Source: Caldilineaceae bacterium SB0661_bin_32 (GTDB lineage: Bacteria > Chloroflexota > Anaerolineae > Caldilineales > Caldilineaceae). Taken from it: a stretch of 64,000 nucleotides of DNA. Positions 42,215-51,059 of this stretch are shown in pieces; the stretch's first letter is position 1, and each line of letters starts with the position of its first letter. The stretch is from assembly GCA_009841235.1 (NCBI GenBank), contig VXMH01000028.1, forward strand, positions 62,001 to 126,000, in the 5' to 3' direction. The position numbers were made by a program, and so were the translations under genes. Below the pieces are notes generated by a model that saw only the letters and a list, made by a program, of their open reading frames with translations, was not told where the DNA came from and did no database searches.

Positions 42215-42774
42215 GTTCCGTTGATATTTCGGGAAGGCCGCTCAGAATTCAGCAAGAACGGAAAGCCGGCAGGTCTGATAGGGATTCTTCTCGCCTGAAT
42301 GTTGTGATAAACAGAACCAATTGATCCGCGAAGTCACGCGAAGGGTCGCGAAGAACACCTTTTTGTCCGCGGAGGACGCGGAGAACAGCAAAGGCGTATC
42401 GGATTTTCTGTGCGCAGCTGCGCGGCCTTGCGCGGATAGGCAGTTTGCTCCCGCGAACTGCTTTTCTAACAGACGTCAACGAGCTCTAAACAGATAACTC
42501 CCGGAATTCAGGGGATATGCCAACAGCTATGAAACGGTGGGATATCCAGGGGTATCCTGATGTCTGAAAAAGCGCTAAGGGCGGCTCTGGTGCGGTCGGT
42601 TGTATTTCACGCTTTGGCATGAAAGCCGCTCTTGAAACCAGTCCTGGAAGAGAAACTCCTGGTCTACCTTATTGGTTCTACGGATAAGCCGGCCTCGTTG
42701 GCTCGGTCACACTGTGGGAACATAACTTTAACGCCACCGCTCTTCTTTGTGTCCTGCCTTTTGGCTGGGATTGG
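42215..42774. other. Gap at the left edge of the defence island
   Basis: No gene is seen. Bases 42322-42380 hold repeated cgcgaag units (ccgcgaagtcacgcgaag) followed by cgcggaggacgcggag. These resemble intergenic repeats that I know from many environmental bacteria. The GC-rich, transporter-like sequence ends here and the less GC-rich defence genes begin. Confidence 0.5.
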
Positions 42775-43833
42775 TTAGCCATCTGCATTAAGTGAGGCAA
42801 TCGCCCAAACCTCAGCGTCACCGCGCCTCCTTGCCTCAACATAGATCTCTCCAGAGCCGATAGACCCTCCTGAACTCGTCTCCCAGGCGTCAAGGACCTC
42901 TGTTCCTTGTTTGGCCTCCCCCCATACGTCATGGAACCCAAGATTCACAATACTGGATTCTGGGACCCGCATGTTCGGGTGGAACCTTATCGCCAGGTCT
43001 TTTGCTAAAGGGCTCATCCAGCCCTTTAGCACTCTCAGCTTAGCTTCAGGGGTTTCTTCGGGAAAGAAGGAGAGCTGGGGACTATTCAGTCTCCGCGTTT
43101 CAGAGGCCCTCAGTCCCATGCCACACTGCAAAAACCAAACGGGAGAGGGAATATGTCGCAGGCAAGCGCTTGTTGTGGCTTCGCGGCTAGCGTCTGGTGC
43201 GATTCGTTCGCGCACCCTGTCAATTGCATCAAATGTGAGTCGTCCCTCTCTTGTGTACTCTTCTCTCACGACGGGCTCGAACATATCAGGGTAGAACGCT
43301 AAAGCAGCCGCCACTCGATCCACTAAGACTTCCGCGGGTTCGGACCGCTTTTCTCTTGTGTGGCGGAAGGCGAAGTCCAATTGTTGGCCTTCGAGCAGAA
43401 GATGGACGATCTCATGCCACGTGGTGAAGTACCGTCGGTACGCATGCCATTCTTGGCAGTTAATGATAGCCCAATACTCACGGTCCCAAGGCTTGGGGTC
43501 TAGGCGGCGCACGATAATGGCATCCGTGTCCCCGCCGAATTCGGTCTTCAGTTCGCCGATGACGGCCTTCTGGACGGGTGTTACCTCTTCTAGAACGGCA
43601 TCAATGTCGGCTTCAGTGTGTACCTCAGTGATCCGCAGGTCCAGCGACGCGGCAAATTCCTTCGCCAGCTCGGTTAGGGTCTCAGGCGTGCCATGCACAG
43701 CCACCCAGCCTCGAAGGAGTGCAAGACAATGTTCAATGATCATGCCTTCGACATTGTCGGTTCGACCCAGGCCCAATTCCTTGGCTACGCGATTGATCTC
43801 TAACTCATAGAGACCGTTCCAATGCCTATTCAC
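42775..43833 (-). CDS. capP: CapP-like ImmA/IrrE-type metallopeptidase
   Basis: A 352-residue predicted zinc peptidase. The HExxH motif is HEIVH at residues 140-144 (TTWHEIVHLLLEG), and a later EPAEVLVDRVAAALAFYPDMF supplies the third ligand region, as in ImmA. It overlaps the HTH regulator gene by four bases and is the second gene of a divergent pair beside a CBASS operon. In published systems CapP cleaves the repressor CapH after DNA damage and so de-represses CBASS; that role here is inference from family and position. The C-terminal 150 residues are of unknown fold. Confidence 0.8.
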   Translation of the reverse strand: MNRHWNGLYELEINRVAKELGLGRTDNVEGMIIEHCLALLRGWVAVHGTPETLTELAKEFAASLDLRITEVHTEADIDAVLEEVTPVQKAVIGELKTEFGGDTDAIIVRRLDPKPWDREYWAIINCQEWHAYRRYFTTWHEIVHLLLEGQQLDFAFRHTREKRSEPAEVLVDRVAAALAFYPDMFEPVVREEYTREGRLTFDAIDRVRERIAPDASREATTSACLRHIPSPVWFLQCGMGLRASETRRLNSPQLSFFPEETPEAKLRVLKGWMSPLAKDLAIRFHPNMRVPESSIVNLGFHDVWGEAKQGTEVLDAWETSSGGSIGSGEIYVEARRRGDAEVWAIASLNADG

Positions 43834-44258
43834 TTCGGCTCCTCCAAGAACGGTTTGACCGCCAGATAGAGGTTCCGCCAGTCTTCTTTTCCCTTTTTGT
43901 CGCGGGGTCCGCCGCTGCGCCTAGCGACAATTGAGTGTTCGATTTCGAGAAGGGTCATCATCTGTTGGTATGTCAATCCTATTTCCTCGGCAAAGTCACC
44001 AAGACTCCGAGGGACCTCAATCGACGGCGGCCCGTATTCCGTTGGTGCTGCCCCTCCCCTGAGGAGAAATTCCACCGACGCATTCAGAGCATCGGCCAAT
44101 TGGAGTAGCCGCCGGCCACTGATGTCAGAGCGGTCCTGCTCTACTTCCCATAGGAAACTCTTCGACAGACCTGCACGGTCTGCCAGTGCTTCTAATGTTA
44201 GGCCTAAATGGGTACGTATGTAGTTGACCCTCTGGCCCACAGTGTCCAGCTGCGGCAT
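43830..44258 (-). CDS. capH: CapH-like HTH transcriptional repressor (XRE family)
   Basis: A 142-residue protein with an N-terminal XRE helix-turn-helix (VGQRVNYIRTHLGLTLEALA ... SKSFLWEVEQDRSDISGRRLLQLADAL). A C-terminal region of about 65 residues follows that may hold the oligomerisation and cleavage part. It is coupled to the metallopeptidase gene and divergent from the CD-NTase gene 296 bases away. By analogy with published CapH it should bind the shared promoter region and be cut by CapP. The inverted repeat at 44287-44334 is the likely site. Confidence 0.8.
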   Translation of the reverse strand: MPQLDTVGQRVNYIRTHLGLTLEALADRAGLSKSFLWEVEQDRSDISGRRLLQLADALNASVEFLLRGGAAPTEYGPPSIEVPRSLGDFAEEIGLTYQQMMTLLEIEHSIVARRSGGPRDKKGKEDWRNLYLAVKPFLEEPK

Positions 44259-44282
44259 ATCCGAAATCTCTCGTTTTTAGAT

Positions 44283-44334
44283 TTGACATACCCGTATACA
44301 GGAATTATACTTATATATCGAACGTTCGGGTATG
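44283..44334 (+). promoter_or_regulatory. Promoter of the CBASS operon with overlapping inverted-repeat operator
   Basis: A consensus TTGACA (44283-44288), 17 bases and TATACT (44306-44311) form a near-perfect sigma-70 promoter facing the CD-NTase gene. Half-sites catacccg (44287-44294) and cgggtatg (44327-44334) are exact reverse complements whose centres are 40 bp apart. They flank the -10 and overlap the -35. A 10-bp palindrome cgaacgttcg (44319-44328) lies between. A minus-strand TATAAT (44304-44309) may be the -10 of capH. A leader of about 230 bases precedes the CD-NTase start. Confidence 0.7.
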
Positions 44335-44554
44335 CCATCCTGGGTCCTATACTACTGCCCAATTTCAGCAATTGCAAGGAGTTTAGTAGATCAGGGACAG
44401 GCTGGTGGACTCACTCCAACCTAGCTGCATCGGGGTTCTATCGCGGGACCTGCGCATAGCAGACCGAAATTCGCATACGGCGTACCAGTCGTAGCAAAGG
44501 AAATTTGAAATGAATGCAGGAGGAACTGGCACAGGCGCGGGAGGGGAAATCTAA

Positions 44555-45526
44555 ATGAAAGACCCGTTCATAGTTCACGCCGATATCCGTTCTTTCGCCG
44601 AGGCACGCGTGAATCTTCCATCGGCTTCTGCACGCCGGTATCGGGAACAAGTAAATCGCTTGCGAGAGAGTCTCGCAAAACACATCGCGGACAACCCTGG
44701 TTTCGCGCTGGTCAAAATGCTTCATGCCGGAAGTGTTGCTAAGGGTACTGCTCTTCGTACTATCAACGATCTTGACGCCGCCGTATACGTACAGAAGGAC
44801 CAATCCCCTGTTGACGAGAGAGAGTTGGTGCCTTGGGTGGCGGACTGCCTCCGCGAAGCATACCCTCAAAAAGATCCGAGCGATTTCAGTACGGACTCAC
44901 CGCATTGTGTGACTATTCACTTCAGGGGAACTGGCTTGGATGTCGATGTCGTCCCTGTCCTCTACGAGGGAGATGAGAACGACTATGGATACCTTGTAGA
45001 CAAATATACAGGCGAAAGGCTTCTGACCAGCGTCCCTCTCCATCTTGAATTTATTCGCAAGCGGAAAGCTGCCAACCAGACACACTTTGCCCAAGTAGTG
45101 CGTTTAGTCAAGTGGTGGGCTAGTCAACGCAAAGCGGAGAACTCTGCATTCAAGTGCAAGTCGTTCCTTTTGGAGCTTTTGATTGCTTATCTAGCGGATG
45201 AAGGCACCGGCCTGAAGGATTACCCCCAAGCTCTTGAGGCCTTCTTCAGCTACATAGTGAAGACCGGCCTTGAAGAGCGTGTATCGTTCACCGACTATTA
45301 TTCGCCTAGTCGTCTGCCAGATCCTACCGGGGCCGCAATCGAAGTCTTCGATCCAGTCAACGCTGAAAACAACGTGACCGACAAATACACATTGTCTGAT
45401 CGTGAGGCGCTTGTCAAAGTCGCGGAAGAGGCGGCCGACGCCATTCGAGAAGCTTTCTACGCCACAACCAAGGGGCGTGCAGTGGAATTATGGCAGGTCG
45501 TTCTTGGACCATCTTTCAGAGGATAA
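44555..45526 (+). CDS. CD-NTase (CBASS oligonucleotide cyclase)
   Basis: A 323-residue nucleotidyltransferase of the cGAS/DncV-like group that should make a cyclic di- or oligonucleotide alarm signal on infection. The active site is complete: GSVAKGT at residues 59-65, NDLD with Asp72 and Asp74, and a third acid in GLDVDVVPV (Asp129/Asp131). The rest is the OAS-like helical domain (HFAQVVRLVKWWASQRK). The ribosome site gggagggg is strong. It is the first gene of a four-gene operon with HORMA, TRIP13-like and nuclease-SAVED genes, so it fits type III CBASS; the clade (CdnC or CdnD) needs a tree. Base composition is less GC-rich than in the neighbouring transporter genes. Confidence 0.92.
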   Translation: MKDPFIVHADIRSFAEARVNLPSASARRYREQVNRLRESLAKHIADNPGFALVKMLHAGSVAKGTALRTINDLDAAVYVQKDQSPVDERELVPWVADCLREAYPQKDPSDFSTDSPHCVTIHFRGTGLDVDVVPVLYEGDENDYGYLVDKYTGERLLTSVPLHLEFIRKRKAANQTHFAQVVRLVKWWASQRKAENSAFKCKSFLLELLIAYLADEGTGLKDYPQALEAFFSYIVKTGLEERVSFTDYYSPSRLPDPTGAAIEVFDPVNAENNVTDKYTLSDREALVKVAEEAADAIREAFYATTKGRAVELWQVVLGPSFRG

Positions 45527-45532
45527 CCAAAT

Positions 45533-46036
45533 ATGACGAACACGTTCACTACCAGCACCACTTTCACTAGGACAAATGCGGAACATCTTGCTTCGAAGGT
45601 GGTGTCGGATCTCCGAGGCATGAAGGCCTACTATTATCGGCCGGATGAATCCCTGATATGGGACTACTATGAAGAGTTGGCCGAACTCCTCTCTGACGGC
45701 TATGTGGCAAGTGTGGAATATGGCTTCAAGCGAAATGGGCAGAGAGTCGTTACGCTGTCCTACGAGATTCGAACGGACGGTTCGCTCGCTGATGGGAAGT
45801 CTGGAGGTGTTTTCGCGAGGGCGGACATATCGGGAACTACGTGGTTCTCCTTCCTAGAGTACAGCAGGAAGTGGAATTCCCTGTCTTCCGGGGCTCAACA
45901 GGAGATCAAAGCGAACCTTCCAATCCAACGTAGTTATGGCCAGGCACCCCAAGACGGCAGCGGCTACTGGGTTACAGACCGGAGTTACTCCTCACAAGGT
46001 GTAGGTACACAGCGCCGTACTTTCCGTCCCTACTAG
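45533..46036 (+). CDS. cap7: Bacterial HORMA domain protein (Cap7-like)
   Basis: A 167-residue protein that matches the bacterial HORMA family. It has LASKVVSDLRGMKAYYYRPDE near the N terminus, EELAELLSDGYVASVEYGF, and the conserved end GYWVTDRSYSSQGVGTQRRTFRPY. In type III CBASS, HORMA proteins bind a closure peptide and then activate the CD-NTase; the AAA+ partner reverses this. It is six bases after the CD-NTase gene and ten before the ATPase gene. Only one HORMA gene is present, as in the one-HORMA subtype. Confidence 0.9.
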   Translation: MTNTFTTSTTFTRTNAEHLASKVVSDLRGMKAYYYRPDESLIWDYYEELAELLSDGYVASVEYGFKRNGQRVVTLSYEIRTDGSLADGKSGGVFARADISGTTWFSFLEYSRKWNSLSSGAQQEIKANLPIQRSYGQAPQDGSGYWVTDRSYSSQGVGTQRRTFRPY

Positions 46037-46046
46037 GTGATTCCCT

Positions 46047-46982
46047 ATGACCTCATTGGACCTGTTTGACGACGTAAAGGAGCTGCCTGACACGGATGCG
46101 GCTCAACAGTTTGCCCGGCTGGTTGGACTAGATCGTTTGAAAGAACTCCTGCTGAAGGAGGTACGCCTCCTGCTCGTTCCAGGACTTCTCGAACAATGGA
46201 GTATGGATAGGCACGGCAGTGTGTTGCCATGTGTAGAGGACTTCAATCGGAGACCGCCGCTGTTAGTGTTTTCTGGAGATGTGGGCACTGGAAAGACAAC
46301 CCTTGCTAACAGTTTCGGTGATCCTATTGCACGAGGGGGAGACATAGCAAAGGTTACAGTTCTTCGTCTGAGCCTCATCACTCGTGGCAGAGGAGCTGTC
46401 GGCGAGATGACCCGTTTAATTTCGCAAGCATTCGATGAAGTGGGTGCATTGGCTCGGAAGGGGGTCAACGCCAACGGTAATCCCTCTTCCGCGGTCGTAT
46501 TCGTGATAGATGAGGCTGACGCGCTCGCAGAGACGCGGGCCACTGAACAAATGCACCACGAGGATCGAGCGGGAGTCAATGCCCTTATCAGGGGCATAGA
46601 TCAGCTCACACAGGAGCGTTTGCCTGCCCTGGTGGTACTTTGCACAAATCGTCCCGAATCGCTTGATCCGGCAGTCCTGCGTCGGGCGGCAGTACATTAT
46701 GAATTCAAGCGGCCAAGCAAAGAGCAGAGGGAATCGCTCTTACGCGAGGCTTTCGTGAATGTCTTCAGCGACAGCCAATACCGTGAATTGGCAAGACTGA
46801 CCGGGTCAAATGGAAGAGATTACGGCTATACCTTTTCTGATGTGACCCAGCGCTTCATACCTAGCATTGTCCGCGACGCATTCCCAGATAAAGAAGTGAC
46901 CTTTGAACTCGCCCTATCAGTACTTGAACAAGTAGAGCCCACCCAGCCGTTTGGCATCACAGATGGTGTACGGAAATTATGA
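46047..46982 (+). CDS. cap6: TRIP13/Pch2-like AAA+ ATPase (Cap6-like)
   Basis: A 311-residue AAA+ remodeller. The Walker A is SGDVGTGKTTLANSFG (about residue 75), the Walker B VVFVIDEADALAE (about 152), the sensor region VVLCTNRPESLDPAVLRRA with the arginine finger, and a C-terminal lid. In CBASS such hexamers unfold HORMA proteins and hold the alarm off. The short N-terminal part before the AAA+ core is likely the HORMA adaptor. A good aggtga site precedes the ATG, and the stop overlaps the effector start by four bases. Confidence 0.9.
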   Translation: MTSLDLFDDVKELPDTDAAQQFARLVGLDRLKELLLKEVRLLLVPGLLEQWSMDRHGSVLPCVEDFNRRPPLLVFSGDVGTGKTTLANSFGDPIARGGDIAKVTVLRLSLITRGRGAVGEMTRLISQAFDEVGALARKGVNANGNPSSAVVFVIDEADALAETRATEQMHHEDRAGVNALIRGIDQLTQERLPALVVLCTNRPESLDPAVLRRAAVHYEFKRPSKEQRESLLREAFVNVFSDSQYRELARLTGSNGRDYGYTFSDVTQRFIPSIVRDAFPDKEVTFELALSVLEQVEPTQPFGITDGVRKL

Positions 46983-48433
46983 CAAAACGACTAAGCGCAA
47001 GCGGTGCCCGCATCAGAGGCGACGACTATCAGCATCTGTTCGCATGGCTTCAGGTGATCAGGGCAATTCAGGTAGAGAGTGGCATCACCGAAATCGGAAT
47101 AGAAGATCCCGAAGCAGGCAATGCAGATGACGTTACTGTCTACACGGAGGACCAAAAACACGAATACTATCAAGTAAAGTCTTCAGTCGATGCACGAGAG
47201 ACCATCGGATTAGAATGGCTCATGAAGCCGAGCAGAGCAGGTGGGCCAAGCGTAGTCCAGGGGTTCCACAGACTGTGGGCGGATGGCCCGAAGCAATGTA
47301 AACCAAAGTTATTCCTGGTCACTAACCGCCTCGCCACAGATGGAGATCCGATCTTGAAAATGAGAGACGGGCGCGATGGTACTGTCGTACGTTCCTTGAA
47401 ACGCGCACGCCCTAAGTCAAACGCTGGCATTGCGCGCAAGACACTCGCTGAACATCTCCAGGTTTGTGAGAAAGAGGTGCTATTCTTTCTTGAGAACCTT
47501 TGTTTTAAACTCGGTAAGACCCATAACGACTGGATAGAGATGGCGATACCATATATGTTCGCAGTAGGTCTCCGCCATGATGAAGATGCGATTTCTCAAG
47601 GTATAGGAATCGTGCGAGGCTGGGTAACCGAAGGCGTGAGGAGGCTCACCACCGCCGAATTGCGTCAAACGGTAGAGCCACTAAATCGCTCTAGCGAACT
47701 TCCGGCAGCTTCGCTTCTTGTTCAGGCCATTGACCGGGACCCCATGCCGGAGGCCGCTACGATTGCTCTTGACTGGGCCAGTCTGTTCCCAGGCAGTGAG
47801 CCAAGAGTTCGCCGTCAGCCATCGGACCAATCGCTGTGGAACGACCGTTTCCGGCCAGAACTCCAAAAAGCAGCGAAGGATTTAAGAGCCCTGGGACACA
47901 ACAATGTTCTCGTCCGGGGGTACATGCGGTTACCTACATGGTTTGCTACAGGAGTCGAGTTGGGCAAAACTGCTGACTTTCAGGTTACGTCCTTTCAGGA
48001 TCAGGCACCTTGGTCATCAAAAGGAGCGTTATCTGCCATCGCTATCGAGCGCATCGATACAGGCCTGGGAAATGGCGAAGATCTCGCCATAGGGATTGCG
48101 TTGGCATTTGACCTCTCGACAGATGTGCTGGCATACCTTCACGAACAACAAATCAATGTCGGTAGATATGTATGTCTCCGTCCTGCAGGCGGTGCAAATA
48201 ACCAGGCAATCCGCAACGCCGCTGAGGCTAGACAATGGGCTTATGCGGTACGGGACTTGATTCGACGTCTCGTTCAGGAATATAGACCCAGCCGAATTCA
48301 TCTCTTCTTGGCGGGGCCGCGTGGAGCGATACTCCTACTAGGCCACCTGTGGGACCGTATGCCAGACACACAGCTCTACGAGGACCTCGGTTCCACCAGA
48401 GGGTATAGCCCTTCGTACCTGATTCCGAACTGA
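46979..48433 (+). CDS. cap4: Cap4-like effector: nuclease domain plus SAVED domain
   Basis: A 484-residue predicted second-messenger-activated DNA endonuclease. The N terminus (GDDYQHLFAWLQVIRAI) matches the DUF4297 nuclease family. Catalytic residues of a PD-(D/E)xK type are seen as DDVTVYTEDQKHEYYQVKS, with Asp50/Asp51 and Gln65-Val-Lys67. The C-terminal 200 residues match SAVED, with the end RIHLFLAGPRGAILLLGHLW and a final TQLYEDLGSTRGYSPSYLIPN. SAVED binds cyclic oligonucleotides and triggers oligomerisation. It completes the operon; a nuclease-SAVED effector with a HORMA/TRIP13 pair is less usual than NucC in the well-studied type III examples. Confidence 0.9.
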   Translation: MTKRLSASGARIRGDDYQHLFAWLQVIRAIQVESGITEIGIEDPEAGNADDVTVYTEDQKHEYYQVKSSVDARETIGLEWLMKPSRAGGPSVVQGFHRLWADGPKQCKPKLFLVTNRLATDGDPILKMRDGRDGTVVRSLKRARPKSNAGIARKTLAEHLQVCEKEVLFFLENLCFKLGKTHNDWIEMAIPYMFAVGLRHDEDAISQGIGIVRGWVTEGVRRLTTAELRQTVEPLNRSSELPAASLLVQAIDRDPMPEAATIALDWASLFPGSEPRVRRQPSDQSLWNDRFRPELQKAAKDLRALGHNNVLVRGYMRLPTWFATGVELGKTADFQVTSFQDQAPWSSKGALSAIAIERIDTGLGNGEDLAIGIALAFDLSTDVLAYLHEQQINVGRYVCLRPAGGANNQAIRNAAEARQWAYAVRDLIRRLVQEYRPSRIHLFLAGPRGAILLLGHLWDRMPDTQLYEDLGSTRGYSPSYLIPN

Positions 48434-49139
48434 GGAACCGCGTATGAGACAGTACGATAACGATAGAGCATCAGGACTCCCGACAGTGGGCGACACTTGG
48501 CCCCTAAAGCATCGGGGTTCCGTCGTCGTTTCAAGGGCTCTGCTTCGGCAAGATCGGACACTTATCCGATGTGCCTGCAGCCGCTGGACAGCTTAGACTG
48601 TTCGAGGGTCAGGGAGGGCCGGTAGCGGCTGATGCACCCTCCGCGGCCGTGCTTGAGGACTGAACAGATCTGTAGTCTACATTGATCTGGATGCGGGAGC
48701 GCGGGAAAAGCTTCAGGTTTTGGCCCACTCCCAGCCCCTGGCCGATTATCAGTTCGTTCACGTAACCAGACCGTTGCTTCATTCGTTCCCATTCAAACGC
48801 AGTACAAGCACGTCAAGCGCTGCGCATGCATAATGCCTATAGGGTACCCCTTACCCGTTTTAGAGCCTTAGAACACTGTGAGAGCAGTCGAAATTTCCTG
48901 ATCCGGCTGAAGCTGGTGCGTTTTGCCCGATCTACATTTTTGCCCAGATTAGGCGAATTTCTGCGTTTTCAACCCGTTTTCCGAAAGTCCAACCGCACTG
49001 GAGGCGTTCTAAGAACCGTTTTCGATGCTTCAGGCGTTCTGATACCTTACAATTTTTTTGGCGCGCTGTTGGCGGTGGTCCTGTCGCACTCCAGTCGTAG
49101 GCCCTATGAGTGGCGGTCCACAACGTCGGCGCGCTCACC
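48434..49139. other. Gap with no supported gene
   Basis: Short open frames are present but lack ribosome sites and resemble no family. The sequence seems like decayed accessory DNA between the CBASS operon and a broken recombinase. Confidence 0.5.
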
Positions 49140-49640
49140 GCGCCTCTAGGCGCGTTCCAAGCCTATCTTCTCGAACGCGCCGGCAATGGCGTCGGCCTCT
49201 CGTCGTTGCGCTTTCGAGGAAACACGCGCAGCTGCGCGCAAGCGCGGTTTTATCGATGTTGCGCTCTGCCGGCTGACCGTGCTCCGATCAAGAACGGATA
49301 CGGGCTCCCAGACCGTCTATCTAACGCCGCCGGCTGTGCGGTCGTTGATCACGATCCGGCCAGTCGAGGTCAAGAGGTCGGCGTCGATCTTCGGGCTTTC
49401 TCCCTCTGCGGTTTCACGACGCATCAAGGCGGCGGCCGTCGCCGCTCTGAGGTCGAGTTACTCTGGTCACAGCAGGCGGGTGGGGATGGCAAGGCACATG
49501 GCCGCTGGCCGGTGCGCCTACGCATGAGATCATGGCACAAGGGCGCTGGAAGACTGTCGGCGTGGTCGAAACCTAAACGCGGGGAGAGAGAGCGGGACGG
49601 GCGTGCAGGTAGCTCTCCTGACGGTGCCCGGTGCGGCTGA
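49140..49640 (+). pseudogene. Decayed tyrosine recombinase/integrase
   Basis: Pieces of a phage-type integrase are spread over different frames. AAARKRGFIDVALC leads to VYLTPPAVRSL, then IFGLSPSAVSRRIKAA and SGHSRRVGMARHMA (the catalytic H-x-x-R box). After a frameshift THEIMAQGRWKTVGVVET follows, where the GRWK region precedes the catalytic tyrosine, and a stop replaces the expected tyrosine. The N-terminal domain is not clear. The remnant lies between the two defence modules and suggests past integration. Confidence 0.72.
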
Positions 49641-49697
49641 AAATCCCTTTTAATTTTACACGGGCAGGTGTCATTAAGTAGACTGGGCACCAAAGAA

Positions 49698-49733
49698 AAA
49701 GAGCGCCCACACCGCCAGTGTTTAGCGCTCTTT
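49698..49733. terminator. Perfect 9-bp hairpin, possible bidirectional terminator
   Basis: Arms aaagagcgc (49698-49706) and gcgctcttt (49725-49733) enclose 18 bases. The A-rich left side and T-rich right side fit intrinsic terminators in both directions. Confidence 0.55.
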
Positions 49734-49874
49734 AAGTGAACCGGCCGCGTTAGCGGGCGTGGAGTTGTCAATATAGTGGCAGACAAAGGTGTTTGTAAAT
49801 TAGGGTTCTGTGTGAATCCGCCGGTGGTGTGGGCGCTCCTGATGGCCGCGAAATGCAGCAAGGGGGTAGCTGAT

Positions 49875-50474
49875 ATGAGTTGGTCGAGGTTGAAAGAATT
49901 TTTCCAAACTAATTGGAAATGGATTATTTCTATGGTATCGGGTGTTATCTTGGAACCTGTCATAGAGCGGTTTGTGTTGTCTATTTTTTCCTCACTTTTT
50001 GAAGTGGGGCCATTGAATTCGGCGACACTGCGATTCTTGCTGTTTGCAGCGGCAGCATGTGGAATAACCGGAGTCGTTGTATTTGTGGTTGTTCCTGCTC
50101 TTGTAAGGGTGGCCGACTGGCTTTTTCGTCCAGCGCTTGTCGGTTCAAAGCCTCGCAGATTTTATAGTTTGCTTCCCGAAGTGAAGTCGTGTTTGGATGT
50201 CTTAGAGAAGGATTACGAATTTGAAGCCGCTACCCTAGGCAGAAGCGACGGGGTGACTGCGCCTCCATTTGACTCTTATGTAAGGTACGCAGAGTTGAGG
50301 AGTCGGTTGGGGCGGTTGTTCTTGAAGCTTGAAAAATTGGGCGTTCCTGTTCCTGATTCTATTCAGATAGACTCGCTTGGAGATCTCATCGACATGGTTA
50401 TGTATCTTACTCAGTTGAAGAATTACATGTCTGCCCGCGATCTAAACGCTGCCCGGGAAATAGTTCCACCGTAG
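49875..50474 (+). CDS. Hypothetical membrane protein with two helices
   Basis: A 199-residue protein of unknown family. A helix lies at WIISMVSGVILEPVIERFVL, a second at FLLFAAAACGITGVVVFVVV, and a soluble tail of about 110 residues follows (DVLEKDYEFEAATL ... LRSRLGRLFLKLEKLGVPVP). I start it at ATG 49875, after aagggggt; the frame is open to 49776 but that part looks non-coding. It is clearly less GC-rich than its neighbours, so it was probably acquired separately. Two-helix proteins are common defence effectors, but no link can be shown. Confidence 0.65.
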   Translation: MSWSRLKEFFQTNWKWIISMVSGVILEPVIERFVLSIFSSLFEVGPLNSATLRFLLFAAAACGITGVVVFVVVPALVRVADWLFRPALVGSKPRRFYSLLPEVKSCLDVLEKDYEFEAATLGRSDGVTAPPFDSYVRYAELRSRLGRLFLKLEKLGVPVPDSIQIDSLGDLIDMVMYLTQLKNYMSARDLNAAREIVPP

Positions 50475-51059
50475 ACGTCTCTGACGTCTTGGTGCATGCT
50501 GAGTTGGCAGGCCTGGACGCCCAGGGCAGTCTCTGTCAAAGACTAGCTTCTTATCTGGGGATAGATAGGCCGGTGGTACCTACTGATGACGGCAGACCGC
50601 TCGCTTTGCGATCAGTGCACAACGCATCCGTCTGGATGCACCTTATTTTTCCCGTTTCGTGGTCTAGTCATTGGGGCCAACCATACACTACCTCGGAATT
50701 TCGTTCTTTGAGGATAGACTACATCCTCAAAATGCTATAACAATTAGATGCGCCTATCCTGGTCTTTGACTTAGTACGCTTGGATTCGTATATTTGTATG
50801 TGAATTCAGCTGATCTTTCTATGTAGCGAGGTCAGTAAAATAGTCTTCGGAAAAATCAGGATCCTCATCATAGAATTGGCTGCCCACTTGTAGGTAGCCA
50901 AGGATAACGACTAACATTGGATCGAAACGCTCAAAATTGTCTGCCCACCGCGGCGGGCGCCTGTTCAGGTTCAGGCCCCGCAAGTGAACGAATAGATCAA
51001 GAACAGCAGCAACTGGCCCGTTGGTAATCCGTCAAGTAGGACGGCCAGTGGCAAGGAAA
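50475..51059. other. Gap holding the left direct repeat
   Basis: An 83-codon frame at 50489-50740 has no ribosome site and includes the repeat at 50624-50671, so I do not call it a gene. The rest is AT-rich sequence without recognisable features. Confidence 0.45.
50624..50671. repeat. Left imperfect direct repeat flanking the helicase/methylase/ATPase module
   Basis: The stretch cgcatccgtctggatgcacc and the next 28 bases match 60348-60395 (cgcatccgtttggatgcacc onward) at roughly 80 percent, mostly with C/T differences. The two copies enclose the three-gene module. Confidence 0.55.

Noticed and set aside
42322-42380. Possible CRISPR array from repeated cgcgaag units
   Set aside because: The units are short, touch each other and have no regular spacers. 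No cas genes are in the window.
48826-49149. 107-codon open frame after the CBASS operon
   Set aside because: It has no ribosome site or known motif and is probably decayed DNA.
49776-49874. Upstream extension of the two-helix membrane protein
   Set aside because: The ATG at 49875 has the better ribosome site, and the extension lacks protein-like character.
50489-50740. 83-codon open frame before the helicase
   Set aside because: It has no ribosome site or family and contains the direct repeat, so it is probably non-coding or IS debris.
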